The notes under the pieces: generated by a model
What the model saw: only the letters and a program-made list of their open reading frames with translations
Told to the model about the DNA's origin: nothing
Database searches by the model: none
Program-made: the position numbers and the translations under genes
Part shown: piece after piece, positions 1-8,615 of the stretch
How the letters are laid out: each line of letters starts with the position of its first letter
Position numbering within the stretch: the first letter of the stretch is position 1
NCBI GenBank assembly: GCA_965199865.1
Contig: CBDATU010000020.1
Location: forward strand, 186,001-250,000
Reading direction: 5' to 3'
Source of the DNA: JAPOUP01 sp965199865
Lineage (GTDB): Bacteria; Pseudomonadota; Alphaproteobacteria; Rhodobacterales; Rhodobacteraceae
DNA: 64,000 nt

Positions 1-1225
1 CCGACCAGCCGGAGTTCTGATTGCCGTCGCAGGCTTGACCGGGACCCGGTGTGCACGCCTGGTACTGCCAGTAGCGGCCGCCGGGGGAATGGGTCGTGGA
101 GTGCCAGCTGAGCTCGACGAGACCGCCGGAGAGCGCCCCGGCCTGAAGGCCGGTCGGCGCGGGGGGCGTCGGGGGAGCGGGAAGCTGCCATGTGGTCGCC
201 CGCACAGACGCTGCGTCGGCGTCGGCGTTGCAGGGATAGCCATCGTATTGCGGACCGCACGCCCGGACCTGGAAGTCGTAGGTCGTTCCGGGGCTCAGGC
301 CGGTCACGAGCTCCCGGTTCGCCTGCTGCCTGGCGCTCCAGGCTCCGTAGTCGCTGGCGGACGCCAGCTTGTGACGCCACTGGAACCAGTCCTGGCCGTC
401 GTCGGTCCAGTTGAGCCACATCAGGGCGCCCTCGTTGTTGAAGGGCGAGGCGCGAAGGTGCCGGGGCGCGTCCGGTGCCGTCGGCGGCGGCGGAGCGGTG
501 CCCGTCGTGCTCGCCGTGATGGCGGAGGCGTCGCCGCAACCGGTAGTGGCATCGCCCCTGCAAGCGCGGACCTCGAAGTCGTAGCTGGTGCCCTGGGTCA
601 GGTCGTAGAGGTGGCCGTGGTTGACACCATTGACACCGGTCCAACTGGACCAGCCGGTATTGCCCGCGGAGGTGAGCTTGTGCCGGTGACTCCAATACGA
701 CGACTGTCCGTCGAAGTGCCATTGGAAACTGAGCCCCGTGTCCTGCGCCCGGGTGTTCTTGAGGCCCGGCGGCGCCCCGGGTTTGGGCGCCTCGATTTTC
801 ACCGTGACGCCCGTGTCGCCTTCAGTCAGGGAGAGACCGCCCCTGGCGATATAGTACGCAGCTCCTCTGCCGTTGCAGCACCAGCCATCCACACCGGGGG
901 AACTATCCGAGTCCTCCCCCGTATATTCCGTGTCTTTGATGGTTATCTTCAAGTCTTTGAAGACATTCATCGGCACATTATTGGGCGTGCTTTGGAAATA
1001 GGATAAGTTTGAGTGATAGCGCAAATTCTCGATGGTGTACTCGGTCCCGTCAACGGTGAATGTATTTTTGCCGAGGGACCCGAAGGAACCTCCGCTTTCT
1101 GTGCTGTAGCCTAAGATCGTGGAAGATATCGTCTGCCCGGGAGTGTTAGTACCCACGGTCATGGTGGTGTTGAGCAGATCGACGAATTCCTGCGCCGCCG
1201 CCTTGCCGGCGAGCGGCAGGCCCAT
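1..1225 (-). CDS. Secreted fibronectin type III repeat protein, C-terminus beyond window
   Basis: Read on the minus strand the frame is open to the left edge, so the C-terminus is missing. The N-terminus is a typical Sec signal: basic TRRG, hydrophobic VVALLLVLTMGLPLAG, then a predicted cut after KAAA before QEF. An N-terminal region of about 130 residues (FTVDGTEYTIENL..., CC pair in DGWCCNG) follows. Then come at least two FN3-like repeats, each with a W-H/W-R-HKL core, a 'GTSYDFEVRAC' or 'GTTYDFQVRAC' strand and Pro-rich linkers, and the start of a third (APTGLQAG). The conventional ATG at 1225 lies inside the hydrophobic stretch. The complete signal peptide would need a start near 1276, where only CTG is in frame, so either a rare start is used or the 5' end is damaged. 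The role is probably extracellular binding or adhesion; the ligand is unknown. Confidence 0.7.
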   Translation of the reverse strand, partial: MGLPLAGKAAAQEFVDLLNTTMTVGTNTPGQTISSTILGYSTESGGSFGSLGKNTFTVDGTEYTIENLRYHSNLSYFQSTPNNVPMNVFKDLKITIKDTEYTGEDSDSSPGVDGWCCNGRGAAYYIARGGLSLTEGDTGVTVKIEAPKPGAPPGLKNTRAQDTGLSFQWHFDGQSSYWSHRHKLTSAGNTGWSSWTGVNGVNHGHLYDLTQGTSYDFEVRACRGDATTGCGDASAITASTTGTAPPPPTAPDAPRHLRASPFNNEGALMWLNWTDDGQDWFQWRHKLASASDYGAWSARQQANRELVTGLSPGTTYDFQVRACGPQYDGYPCNADADAASVRATTWQLPAPPTPPAPTGLQAGALSGGLVELSWHSTTHSPGGRYWQYQACTPGPGQACDGNQNSGWS

Positions 1226-1422
1226 GGTCAGGACGAGCAGGAGCGCGACAACCCCGCGGCGCGTCGCAGCGGTCAGCCTGTGGGCGTGGTGGCGGACGGA
1301 ACGGTCGGGGGAAAGGAAAGAAGCGGAGCCGCAGGAGAGGGAAGGCCCGGCGGCGGAAGAAGAAGGACAGGTCTCAGACGGGGAGACCTGGCGGCTCAGC
1401 CAGCATTGCCATAATGAAGCGG

Positions 1423-1490
1423 CGATCCGGCGATCCGGCGATCCGGCGATCCGGCGATCCGGCGATCCGGCGATCCGGCGATCCGGCGAT
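1423..1490. repeat. Octamer tandem repeat (cgatccgg, 8 copies plus half)
   Basis: Eight perfect head-to-tail copies of the 8-bp unit cgatccgg run from 1423 to 1486, followed by a partial cgat. The array lies about 150-200 bp upstream of the FN3 protein start. A unit of 8 is not a multiple of three, so copy-number change would shift any frame read through it. It could change promoter or leader spacing instead. There are no spacers, so it is not a CRISPR array. Confidence 0.95.
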
Positions 1491-2207
1491 TATACTATGC
1501 AGAACTCCCGCCAGACGGCCTGTCAAGCCCCACCAGCCGTGAAAGTTACACATTCCAGTCATGCGCTGTCACTCCCGTTGCCCGATGGTGGCCGATCTGC
1601 CTCAGGCGGACCACCGTCAGATACCATACCATACCGGTAGGTATCAGTACAGCGATGCCCGCTGAGGGTCAATTGCGAATCCCGGGATATTTGGCCATCG
1701 CGTTCGGTCCTTCCCTTCCGGCTTTCCGGGAAATTTCCGGTGAATGCAGTCCGATAGGGCAGTGGGACACGGGATCGGGAGGATATGTTCGGAGGCGTCC
1801 AGCCCCTGGACCGGCAGTGCGGGCGCCGCACGCGTCAGGAAACGCCAACGATCCACCTTCTGGCGCGGATGCGCCGCGGCGGGAGATGCGCCGATCAGCC
1901 GCAGCATGGCCAGGTTCCGCCAACCGCCGCTCCGGGGGGCCGGAATCCGCAGCTGGCGAAAGGCTGGAGAGATGTCCGGGCTAAACCACTACTTCGGTTC
2001 TGGAGAGCGAATGCCCCCCTTCCCGCTGAGCTGTTCGCCGCCAAATCCGCCCAGCGGATGCCCCCAATCACCTCCTGGGCGGTCTCCGGCGCATTCAGAC
2101 CGCCGCAGGCCGCGCAGCGGAGCTCCCCATCCAATCCGAACTCTCAAATGAGCCCCCCGGAAAGACAGTGCCGGATCTGTAAGCATGAACATCTGCAGAA
2201 TATGGAT
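1491..2207. other. Gene-poor stretch with a solitary IS1380-like end
   Basis: I find no convincing gene here. Short frames exist on both strands but have no recognisable domain. Positions 1964-1980 (ctggagagatgtccggg) closely resemble the right terminal repeat of the IS1380-family element at 47195-47211 (ctggtgagatatccggg), so this is probably the solitary end of a decayed IS1380-type element. A second partner end was not found nearby. Confidence 0.4.
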
Positions 2208-2835
2208 TCATCCTTGTGCCATTCCGCCAGAAACCGGAAAAGAATGACCAACTCCCGTCATGTCGAAGGACTGGTGCATCTCTTCCTTGAGCCAGCTTTC
2301 AAATTCCAGCGCAATGGGCTTCGAGGGACGATTTTGAGGCCTGACGCTCCAGAAATACCTCAGGGCGGTGGAATAGGGTTCGAGAACCCGAACCAGCAGA
2401 CCACGCTGCAGATAATCCGAGATCTGCGGAGGGCCGGCAAGAGCAATCCCTTCGCCGGCGAACACGGCCTCGATGAGGCTATTGTGGTCATCGAACGTCA
2501 AACCCGGCTTCGTCCGAACATCATCAAAGCCCAGTTCCCGCAGCCATTCACCCCATCGCGTCAGTCTGCCGTAGTGGCCGGAAAGAAACAGAAGCGTGTG
2601 GCAATCCAGGTCGTGAGGTGTTTCGAGCCGACCAGCATTCCTGAGATATTCGGGGCTGCAAACGGGGAACCGCTGAACTTGAAGCAGGCGTTTGGACACG
2701 ACATTGTGCCATGGACCATCACCGTATCGAAGAGCGACATCGATCCCTTCCACCTCCGGCTCGACATAGGTGTCGGTGATCTGAAACCGAAAATCCACTT
2801 CGGGATATCGTTTCCGGAAGGCTCTTCTGATAATT
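2208..2835 (-). pseudogene. LysR-type regulator remnant (effector-binding domain only)
   Basis: This is the C-terminal substrate-binding half of a LysR regulator of the GcvA-like kind. It runs from FRKRYPEVDFRF through 'EGIDVALRYGDGPW' and 'FPVCSPEYL' to 'AGEGIALAGPPQISDYL' and the terminal helix FESWLKEEMHQSF. The N-terminal helix-turn-helix and linker (about 90-100 residues) are absent. Upstream of about 2835 the frame continues only into the neighbouring transposable element, so the open frame extending to 3143 is chimeric. The likely cause is insertion of the IS1595-like element or a deletion next to it. It is not expected to bind DNA. Confidence 0.75.
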
Positions 2836-2986
2836 CGGAGCGAACGGAGGGCTCCGCGGCGCGGTTTTCGGTGGCGCGCGTGCCGCCGAACCCGCTTCGG
2901 AGGCGGTTCGGGAGGCTGGTGAACGACTGGCGGGCAGCGCTTCGGGCGGCCCGGATGGGCCGCCGCGTGGTGTTTGGGTCGAGCCT

Positions 2987-3880
2987 TCAGGTGAGCGCCA
3001 TCGGCCTCCGCCGCAGGCTGCGGGCGCTGGCCCAGCACCCCTGCGCGGTCATCACCGGGTACGGGTCGGCCCCGCGGCGCTGGAAAAAGAGAAGATAGTG
3101 GTCCAGGTATTTCGTCGCCACGCCGTTGAAGCGGCGGATCCATCCCTTCAGGTGGCTGTGGAGGCTGTTCACCGTCTGGATGTGGAGGGAGCCTTCCCCC
3201 CGGCCGCCCTTAAGCTCCGTGTGCGACGTCCCGCGCTCCGCCGCCAGCGCGGCGTAGGCCTGATGGGCGTCCGTGACCAGGACGGAGCCCTTCCAGTCGA
3301 CGGGATCGCCCAACAGCCGGCGGAGGTCGTCCACCGACATGCGTCCGAGGCAGGCGGAACGCAGGCATGTCCCCCGCTGCCTGTCGGTGGCGGTGAGGAG
3401 GCGGACCTTTTCCTTTGATATCCCGCGCTTTTTCGACTTCCGGCCACGCCTGCGGGCGGGCCGGGGAAGGTCCCCGCGCTGCCCCTTGAAGGACAGCCTG
3501 AAATACGTCTCGTCGGCCTCGACGACGCCGGAGAGCCTTGGCCCGGGCATGCGGCTCATGGCGGTGGGAACCTTGTGCCGCCAGGCGAAAGCCGTCGGCA
3601 GGCTGATGTCCATCCTCTTCACGATGACCGGCAGCGACAGGCCCTGGAACATCAGCTTTATGTAGAGCGCCCAGGTCGGATCGTCCTTGTGGGAGTAGTG
3701 GCGGACCGTCCCCGTCCTGGCCGAGAAGGTGCGCCCACAGCTCCGGCACCTGAATCTTCGCTTCCCGCGGATCGATCCGTTCCTGCGGATGTCCGCGTGA
3801 CCGCAGTGCGGGCATGTCGACGGGTCCGGCGGCTCTCCGGCATTGGCTTCGGAGGGTTCGGCGGGAAGCGTCCGCTTCAT
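2987..3880 (-). CDS. IS1595-family transposase
   Basis: A 297-residue transposase of the IS1595/ISXO2-like class. The N-terminal zinc ribbon is CPHCGHADIRRNGS ... FRCRSCGRTFS (two CxxC pairs, residues about 23-50). A helix-turn-helix-like region (GLSLPVIVKRMDISLPTAFAWRHK) follows. The DDE core begins at VVEADETYFRLSFKG, then VTDAHQAYAALA, then the HIQTVNSLHSHLKGWIRRFNGVATKYLDHYLLFF segment typical of the family. The frame looks intact. The element sits between a LysR remnant and a permease remnant and so explains the loss of one end of each. I could not define its terminal inverted repeats with confidence. Confidence 0.85.
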   Translation of the reverse strand: MKRTLPAEPSEANAGEPPDPSTCPHCGHADIRRNGSIRGKRRFRCRSCGRTFSARTGTVRHYSHKDDPTWALYIKLMFQGLSLPVIVKRMDISLPTAFAWRHKVPTAMSRMPGPRLSGVVEADETYFRLSFKGQRGDLPRPARRRGRKSKKRGISKEKVRLLTATDRQRGTCLRSACLGRMSVDDLRRLLGDPVDWKGSVLVTDAHQAYAALAAERGTSHTELKGGRGEGSLHIQTVNSLHSHLKGWIRRFNGVATKYLDHYLLFFQRRGADPYPVMTAQGCWASARSLRRRPMALT

Positions 3881-4062
3881 TTCCGCCTTTCGGCGCTAAC
3901 GGACGAGGTGATGGGGTTCCTTATCGAGATCATGGGGAACAGATGGCGAGCTACTGTCACGGACGCAAGGCCTCCTGGCAGGTCTTTTCGGAAAAGTTCC
4001 GTTTTTTCGCAACGTGTTGCCGGAATCCCGCCGGATCTCACTACAAATTTTCTAAAGAGCCT

Positions 4063-4713
4063 TTCGATATAGGGCAAAGCAAGCAGATTGATGATGGCCG
4101 CCCGTGTCATCCGCATCATGTGGGCAGTGATCACAAGTGTCAGGGTCAAGGCCGGAAGGAACGCGACATTGAGCTTTGACTGCAAAGTCATGGACGGCAC
4201 GATGTCGGACATCGCCGGAAACAGCCCACTTTGCGCAAGGAAAAGAGTCAGGATATAGGCCAGCAGAAACTCGGGGACGGAGACCGCGGAAAGCGCAGTC
4301 AGATTGATCACCCGGTCAACCAGACCTCCCCGGTAGAGGGCCGCGATCAGCCCCAGGCTGATCGCAAGCGGGACCGAGATCGCTGCGGCGTAGAGGGCCA
4401 GGAACAGGGTGTTCCACACACGTATACCGAGCAAATCAGTGACGTCTCGACCGCTTGCCAGCGACTTGCCGAAGTCGCCCCTGACCATTCCGCCCGCCCA
4501 CTCGAAATATCGGATCGGAGCGGGTCGATCGAGGCCTGGCTCACGGCGAAACGCGGCAACCGATTCCGGCGTTGCCGATTGGCCGAGAATCTCCTGTGCC
4601 AAGTCTCCGGGCAGCAATTCGATCGACACGAAAATCACAATCGAGACGGCAAAGAGCGTCAGTACTCCCAGAGCCAGCCGCGTCGCGATCATCGTCCAAA
4701 GCGACTTCATCAC
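4063..4713 (-). pseudogene. Peptide/opine-type ABC permease (DppB/OppB family), C-terminally truncated
   Basis: The first 217 residues match inner-membrane permeases of dipeptide/oligopeptide ABC importers. A membrane segment is followed by the periplasmic loop 'ELLPGDLAQEILGQSATPE...LGLDRP'-type motif (here EPGLDRPAPIRYFEW), then 'GDFGKSLASGRDV', five membrane segments and 'RMTRAAIINLLALPYIE'. Homology stops around 4063, where the family would continue through the EAA loop (ARxKGL) and a last membrane helix. The frame instead runs through unrelated sequence to about 3877. The missing segment makes it non-functional. No partner permease, ATPase or binding protein is in the window. Confidence 0.75.
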
Positions 4714-5269
4714 GAACCGTCGCTTGCTCTGGACTGTTCTGACATGGATGCACAGCTGGACCGCTTTCCGAAGGTTGCGCTGCGACGCTCACCGGTCGCG
4801 GAGACGGGAAGATACGATGTCATCCTTGACTAAAGCAAATTCATGTCCGTTCGATCTCTCGTTAGGCCCAATGCCGATAGCGTAGCTCCTAACGAGCGAT
4901 TCTCAACATTCGAAAAAATTCCAGATGGCGTAAGTTCAGCTTTCGATCCCACGGGATCCACACCAGTCTCGCCTACGTCACGACTTTGCGCTGATCATCA
5001 AGGCCCGTCGAGAAGAAAATTGGGGGAGCCACTTGCAGCTCCGGAAAATCTGCCCTGTTCAACACCAACATCCACTGGGCCTGCACAGGCTACTGTACAA
5101 CGGCATGTCCAGTGTTGTTCCGGGTCCCGTAACAAAGAAGCTGTCCGGCGCGAATTCCCTGGCCGCCCGTGCGAAGGCATAGGGTTTCACGCCCAATGAC
5201 CACAGATATATTCCGTGAGCACTGCGGGGTCCGCCCTATTGGGCCATCAGATGCAACCACGCCCGTCGA
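4714..5269. other. Degraded region, possible acyltransferase-like remnant
   Basis: No intact gene is visible. On the minus strand about 4990-5180 reads AREFAPDSFFVTGPGTTL, then after a frameshift AQWMLVLNRADFPELQVAPP. This vaguely recalls the C-terminal part of a malonyltransferase-like family (a xGPGxTL motif followed by AQW). The match is weak and broken by stops, and I would not assign a function. Confidence 0.2.
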
Positions 5270-5540
5270 TCACCGGTAATGGCGACGGGGTGCACCGGCG
5301 ACGGCCATGGCACCTTTCGACGGCCTCATGAACGGACGCCCCGCTGATGCGACCGCCCTTAGCTCGTTAGTGATGGTCGGCTGACTGCCCCTGACGGCGG
5401 TGAGCAGGTGGTCGGTGCCCTGCCCGGTCAAGCGGCGCGCCATCTCCTGCCGGACATGAATCGCGTCGGGAGTGACGGTGCGCCCGGTGAGGCCGGGGCG
5501 ATCGGAGAGTACCCGCACGGGCGGAAGTTCACCCCACATG
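5270..5540 (-). pseudogene. ISAs1-family transposase remnant
   Basis: The minus-strand frame contains LTGRTVTPDAIHVRQEMARR followed by GTDHLLTAVRGSQPTI. This matches the central catalytic part of ISAs1-family transposases (consensus 'LxGxVVTxDALHTQxxxA...Yxxx-VKGNQPxL'). Only about 80 residues remain; the N-terminus, the second half of the catalytic domain and any terminal repeats are missing. The frame is fused upstream to sequence belonging to the neighbouring oxidase in another register. This is a relic. Confidence 0.6.
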
Positions 5541-5561
5541 GGTAATCCCTGCAGCCCTGCC

Positions 5562-6863
5562 CTACATGGCCCTGACCACTTCATACTCCCCGGTTGCAAA
5601 ACGCGTGTGCCTAAAGGTGGATAAATCGAGATCAGGAGCACCCTTGGTGATCCAGTCCGCAAGCTCTTTGCCAATTGCCGGACCCAATGCAAATCCATGG
5701 CCACTAAATCCGCAAGCCGCGAACACGTTCCGGTGACTGCTCATCCTATCGATTATGGGGATCAGATCTGGTGTGATGTCCAGGCGCCCCGCCCATTGCC
5801 GCGCAATGCCAAAGTCCTTCTCTCCAGGGAACAGCGCGTTGATCAGGTCAAGATTGAAGCGGATTTTCCCTTCGTTAACTGCAGGTTCTCCCAAAGCTGC
5901 ATGGCACCTGGTCGAAGACAGGAGGTCGGAAAGGCTCCGAGTAAGGTCAGCCCCAAAGGTCAATTTCAGATGCCGGATATTGCGAAAAAATGCCGGAAGG
6001 AAGTAGCGGAGATTCGAAAGGCTCTCCAGGGTGATGTCATAGTCAGCACCCGCACCCCGATACCCATTTCCGATGACGAAACTGCCGTCTCGGCCTGGTC
6101 GAAACGCCACCTTCGGGCACCACATCGCGATGTCGGTGAACGGCCGCCCTTGTGTGGTCTGGAAGACCGACGAGCGGATGACCTGAATTGGCGCGTTATA
6201 CTCCAACTTTCTGAGCAGCTTACGCGATCCTATGCCCCCCGCCACGACGAAGACAGCTGCTCGGATCGGCTCCCGCGTGGTGCGCAGCGCATGCACGGTC
6301 GACGAACTCATGTCAAAACCCGTCACGGTGATGTCTTCGACAAAGGTGGCCCCATGCTCTTCCGCGGCCTTGCGAACCGTAGCGGTTGCGACTCTTGGGT
6401 CAGCGTGTCCGTCGCCCGAGGTGAAGAGAGCCGAGCGCCAACCCGGCTTTAGCTCGGGGCATTTCCCTGCCAGTTCGGAGGGCGTCAATAACTCCGAAGG
6501 CAGTCCCTGCGCCTGCGCCTGCGCCGATCCGTAGGCACGATGAATGACTTCTTCATCGGCTTCCGTTTCCGCCGGCATGATCACGCCAGCCTTGGTGTGC
6601 AGCGTTGCGTCGGCGCCGTAGACCTCCGTCAACTCGTCCCACAAGGTAATTGCAGCTTAGGCCAGAGGCAATTCGGCAGGATGGCGACCCTGTCTGCGAA
6701 TGAAGCCCCAGGTACGGCTCGACTGTTCGGCACCAGCCTTCCCGCGCTCGCACAGAATGACTTTGAACCCCTTCCTTGCAAGAAATAATGCCGTCGAGCA
6801 TCCAACGATCCCAGCGCCTACGATGGCGACGTCGTATAGTTCGCGTCGACTTTGGCTTATCAT
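5562..6863 (-). pseudogene. FAD-dependent DAO-family oxidoreductase interrupted by one in-frame stop
   Basis: An amine/amino-acid oxidase of the DAO (sarcosine oxidase / D-amino-acid dehydrogenase) family. The N-terminus has the FAD-binding Rossmann motif 'YDVAIVGAGIVGCSTALFLA' and then SSRTWGFIRRQGRHPAELPLA. A TAA codon (minus strand, 6658-6660) follows, and the same frame then resumes with AAITLWDELTEVYGADATL. The remainder is a full-length DAO fold, including VVAGGIGSRKL, RLDITPDLIPII and CGFSGHGFALGPAIGKELADWI. A single nonsense change therefore separates it from an intact gene of about 430 residues. ATG at 6863 is the start just before the Rossmann motif; an upstream ATG at 6923 would add 20 poorly conserved residues. 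It lies downstream of the aminotransferase, MttB and TMADH-like genes and fits a demethylation or oxidation step on the same substrate class. Confidence 0.8.
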
Positions 6864-6923
6864 TTCATTACTCACCAGCAGGAATCGACGTTCCAAAGCT
6901 ACGCTCTGCCCAAAGAACTTCAA

Positions 6924-7262
6924 TCAGGCAAAACCTTACCTCACATGCAACCAAATCTTACACGCTACCTTGATACATCCACTGGTCTTTGACATCGCTT
7001 TCGAACCAATCAAACCGCTCCAGATCAATGGTCGCCCCTGTTATGTACCGATTCGCTGTCATGCCGCCCGGTTCTCCTTTCGACCAGTTGCAAATGCCTG
7101 CCAAAGAGTTCTTCGTTCAAGTGAGGAGCGGGGGGAATGGTCTCGGTGCGGACGGCCGGCAGGTTTCTTCCGGCATCCTCCTCTTGTGACTGCACACCCA
7201 CCAGCCCGGATCGCGAAATTTGGATCAGCGTTTGAGGAAATTCCTGAATGACCTATCGAAAA
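6924..7262. other. Non-coding or decayed segment; faint TMADH-like N-terminal echo
   Basis: No intact gene. On the plus strand around 6988-7060 one frame reads FDIAFEPIKPLQINGR, followed shortly by CYVPIRCHAARF. This resembles the start of the trimethylamine-dehydrogenase/OYE family (consensus 'YDILFEPIKIGPxTxRNRFYQVPHC'), with later fragments out of frame. It may be a decayed paralogue of the gene at 10152-12236 on the opposite strand. The evidence is weak. Confidence 0.25.
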
Positions 7263-8615
7263 TCACCCCAAGTGATCCTCCGCAGCTCTTATGCCCTCTG
7301 AAAGCACCTTGAATAGAGTGTCCACCTGGTTCGCAGAGATCGTCAGCGGCGGCGACAGGACGCACATATTTATGAGGGGACGTACGAGGAGGCCTCGCCT
7401 CTGGCATTCCTCGTCGATGAGCGCGCCGATCTGTAGGTCGTTCTCCAGATGTCCGTTAAGGCTGCACTCGACGCATCCCATCAGACCGATTCCGCGGGTA
7501 TCGGATACAATATCGAACTCGGCGAGCGCGCGCAGACGTTCCTGGAACATTGGTGCGATGTCGCGGACATGCTCCAGCAGGCCTTCACGCTCGATGATCT
7601 CCATGTTCTTAAGCGCGGCAGCGGCTGAGACGGGGTGCGCGGAATAGGTGTAACCGTTGGAAAACGTGGCGGGCGCTGCGCCTTCGCCGGAAATTCCCTC
7701 AAACAGACTGTCCGAAATGATCGCCGCGCCCATCGGGACATATCCTGACGTCAGACCCTTGGCACAGGTGATGATGTCCGGAATCATTCCAAACACGTCT
7801 TCAGAAGCGAACCAGTGGCCCAGGCGGCCAAAGCCGGTCACCACCTCGTCAGCAATGTAAAGAACATCATGCCGGTGGCAAATCTCCAGGCATCGCCTGT
7901 GATAGCCATCCGGAGGAACGATCACGCCGCCAGAAGCCAGGACGGGTTCCGCTATGAAAGCAGCGACCCTATCGGGGCCGAATTCAAGAATCGCCCGCTC
8001 CAGATCCGCAACCTTCTCGTCGAGAAACTCCTCGATCGGCTGCCCCGGCGGACGCCGCGACGGTGTTACATCGGGAAGGAAATGCGCAAGGTGATCCGCC
8101 TTGTCCAGCCAGAGCCGGTCGCGCTCCCTGCCGCTTACGGAACCTGCCAGATACGTGCTGCCGTGATAGGCCCTGTCGCGTGAAATGATGATTTTTCTGT
8201 CTGGACGCCCAAGCAGGTTGTTGCGGAAATGGACAAAGCGAATGGCGGTATCAACGGCGGTGGAACCGCCGGTCGTGAAGAATACCCTGTTGAGATCGCC
8301 GGGTGTGCGGGTGGCGATTTCATGGGCCAATCGCGCCGAGACCGCGTTCGTAGTGCTGAACGGCGAGAAATAGGCCAGCTGCCTGGCCTGGTCCGCCATC
8401 GCCTCCGCCATTTCCTCCCGACCATAACCGATCTGCACGCACCACATACCGGCTGGCCCATCGATCAGTCTGCGTCCCTCCGTATCGCGCACATAGATGC
8501 CGCCTGCCCCGTCAAGCACCGTGCGAGCATTCCGCCCCAGCGCATCCATCCCCTCCCACGGGTGCACGAAATTGGCGTTGTCCCAGAAGGTCGCGCTCTG
8601 GTTTGAGTTCCTCAC
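7263..8615 (-). CDS. Class III (omega) aminotransferase
   Basis: A 450-residue pyridoxal-phosphate enzyme of the class III aminotransferase family, transferring an amino group from an amine or omega-amino acid to a keto acid. Landmarks are 'GPAGMWCVQIGYGREEM' near the N-terminus, 'FFTTGGSTAVDTAIRF' (phosphate-binding loop), RAYHGSTYLAGSVSG, 'LYIADEVVTGFGRLG' (cofactor Asp) and 'CAKGLTSGYVPMGAAI' with the Schiff-base lysine. Length and motif order are normal. Its start overlaps the stop of the MttB-family gene by 4 bp, so it is translationally coupled as a distal gene of the minus-strand operon with TMADH-like and Pot-type genes. It plausibly handles an amine or aldehyde intermediate of the same substrate; the exact donor is not determinable. 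Confidence 0.85.
   Translation of the reverse strand: MRNSNQSATFWDNANFVHPWEGMDALGRNARTVLDGAGGIYVRDTEGRRLIDGPAGMWCVQIGYGREEMAEAMADQARQLAYFSPFSTTNAVSARLAHEIATRTPGDLNRVFFTTGGSTAVDTAIRFVHFRNNLLGRPDRKIIISRDRAYHGSTYLAGSVSGRERDRLWLDKADHLAHFLPDVTPSRRPPGQPIEEFLDEKVADLERAILEFGPDRVAAFIAEPVLASGGVIVPPDGYHRRCLEICHRHDVLYIADEVVTGFGRLGHWFASEDVFGMIPDIITCAKGLTSGYVPMGAAIISDSLFEGISGEGAAPATFSNGYTYSAHPVSAAAALKNMEIIEREGLLEHVRDIAPMFQERLRALAEFDIVSDTRGIGLMGCVECSLNGHLENDLQIGALIDEECQRRGLLVRPLINMCVLSPPLTISANQVDTLFKVLSEGIRAAEDHLG

Noticed and set aside
35..1006. Long open frame on the plus strand opposite the FN3 protein
   Set aside because: Its product is Gly/Arg/Val-rich with no domain, while the minus strand gives a signal peptide and repeated FN3 motifs.
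1423..1490. CRISPR array
   Set aside because: Units are 8 bp and adjacent without spacers; no cas genes are present.
4843..5199. Plus-strand frame of 118 residues
   Set aside because: No domain, poor codon usage and lies in a region that looks degraded on both strands.
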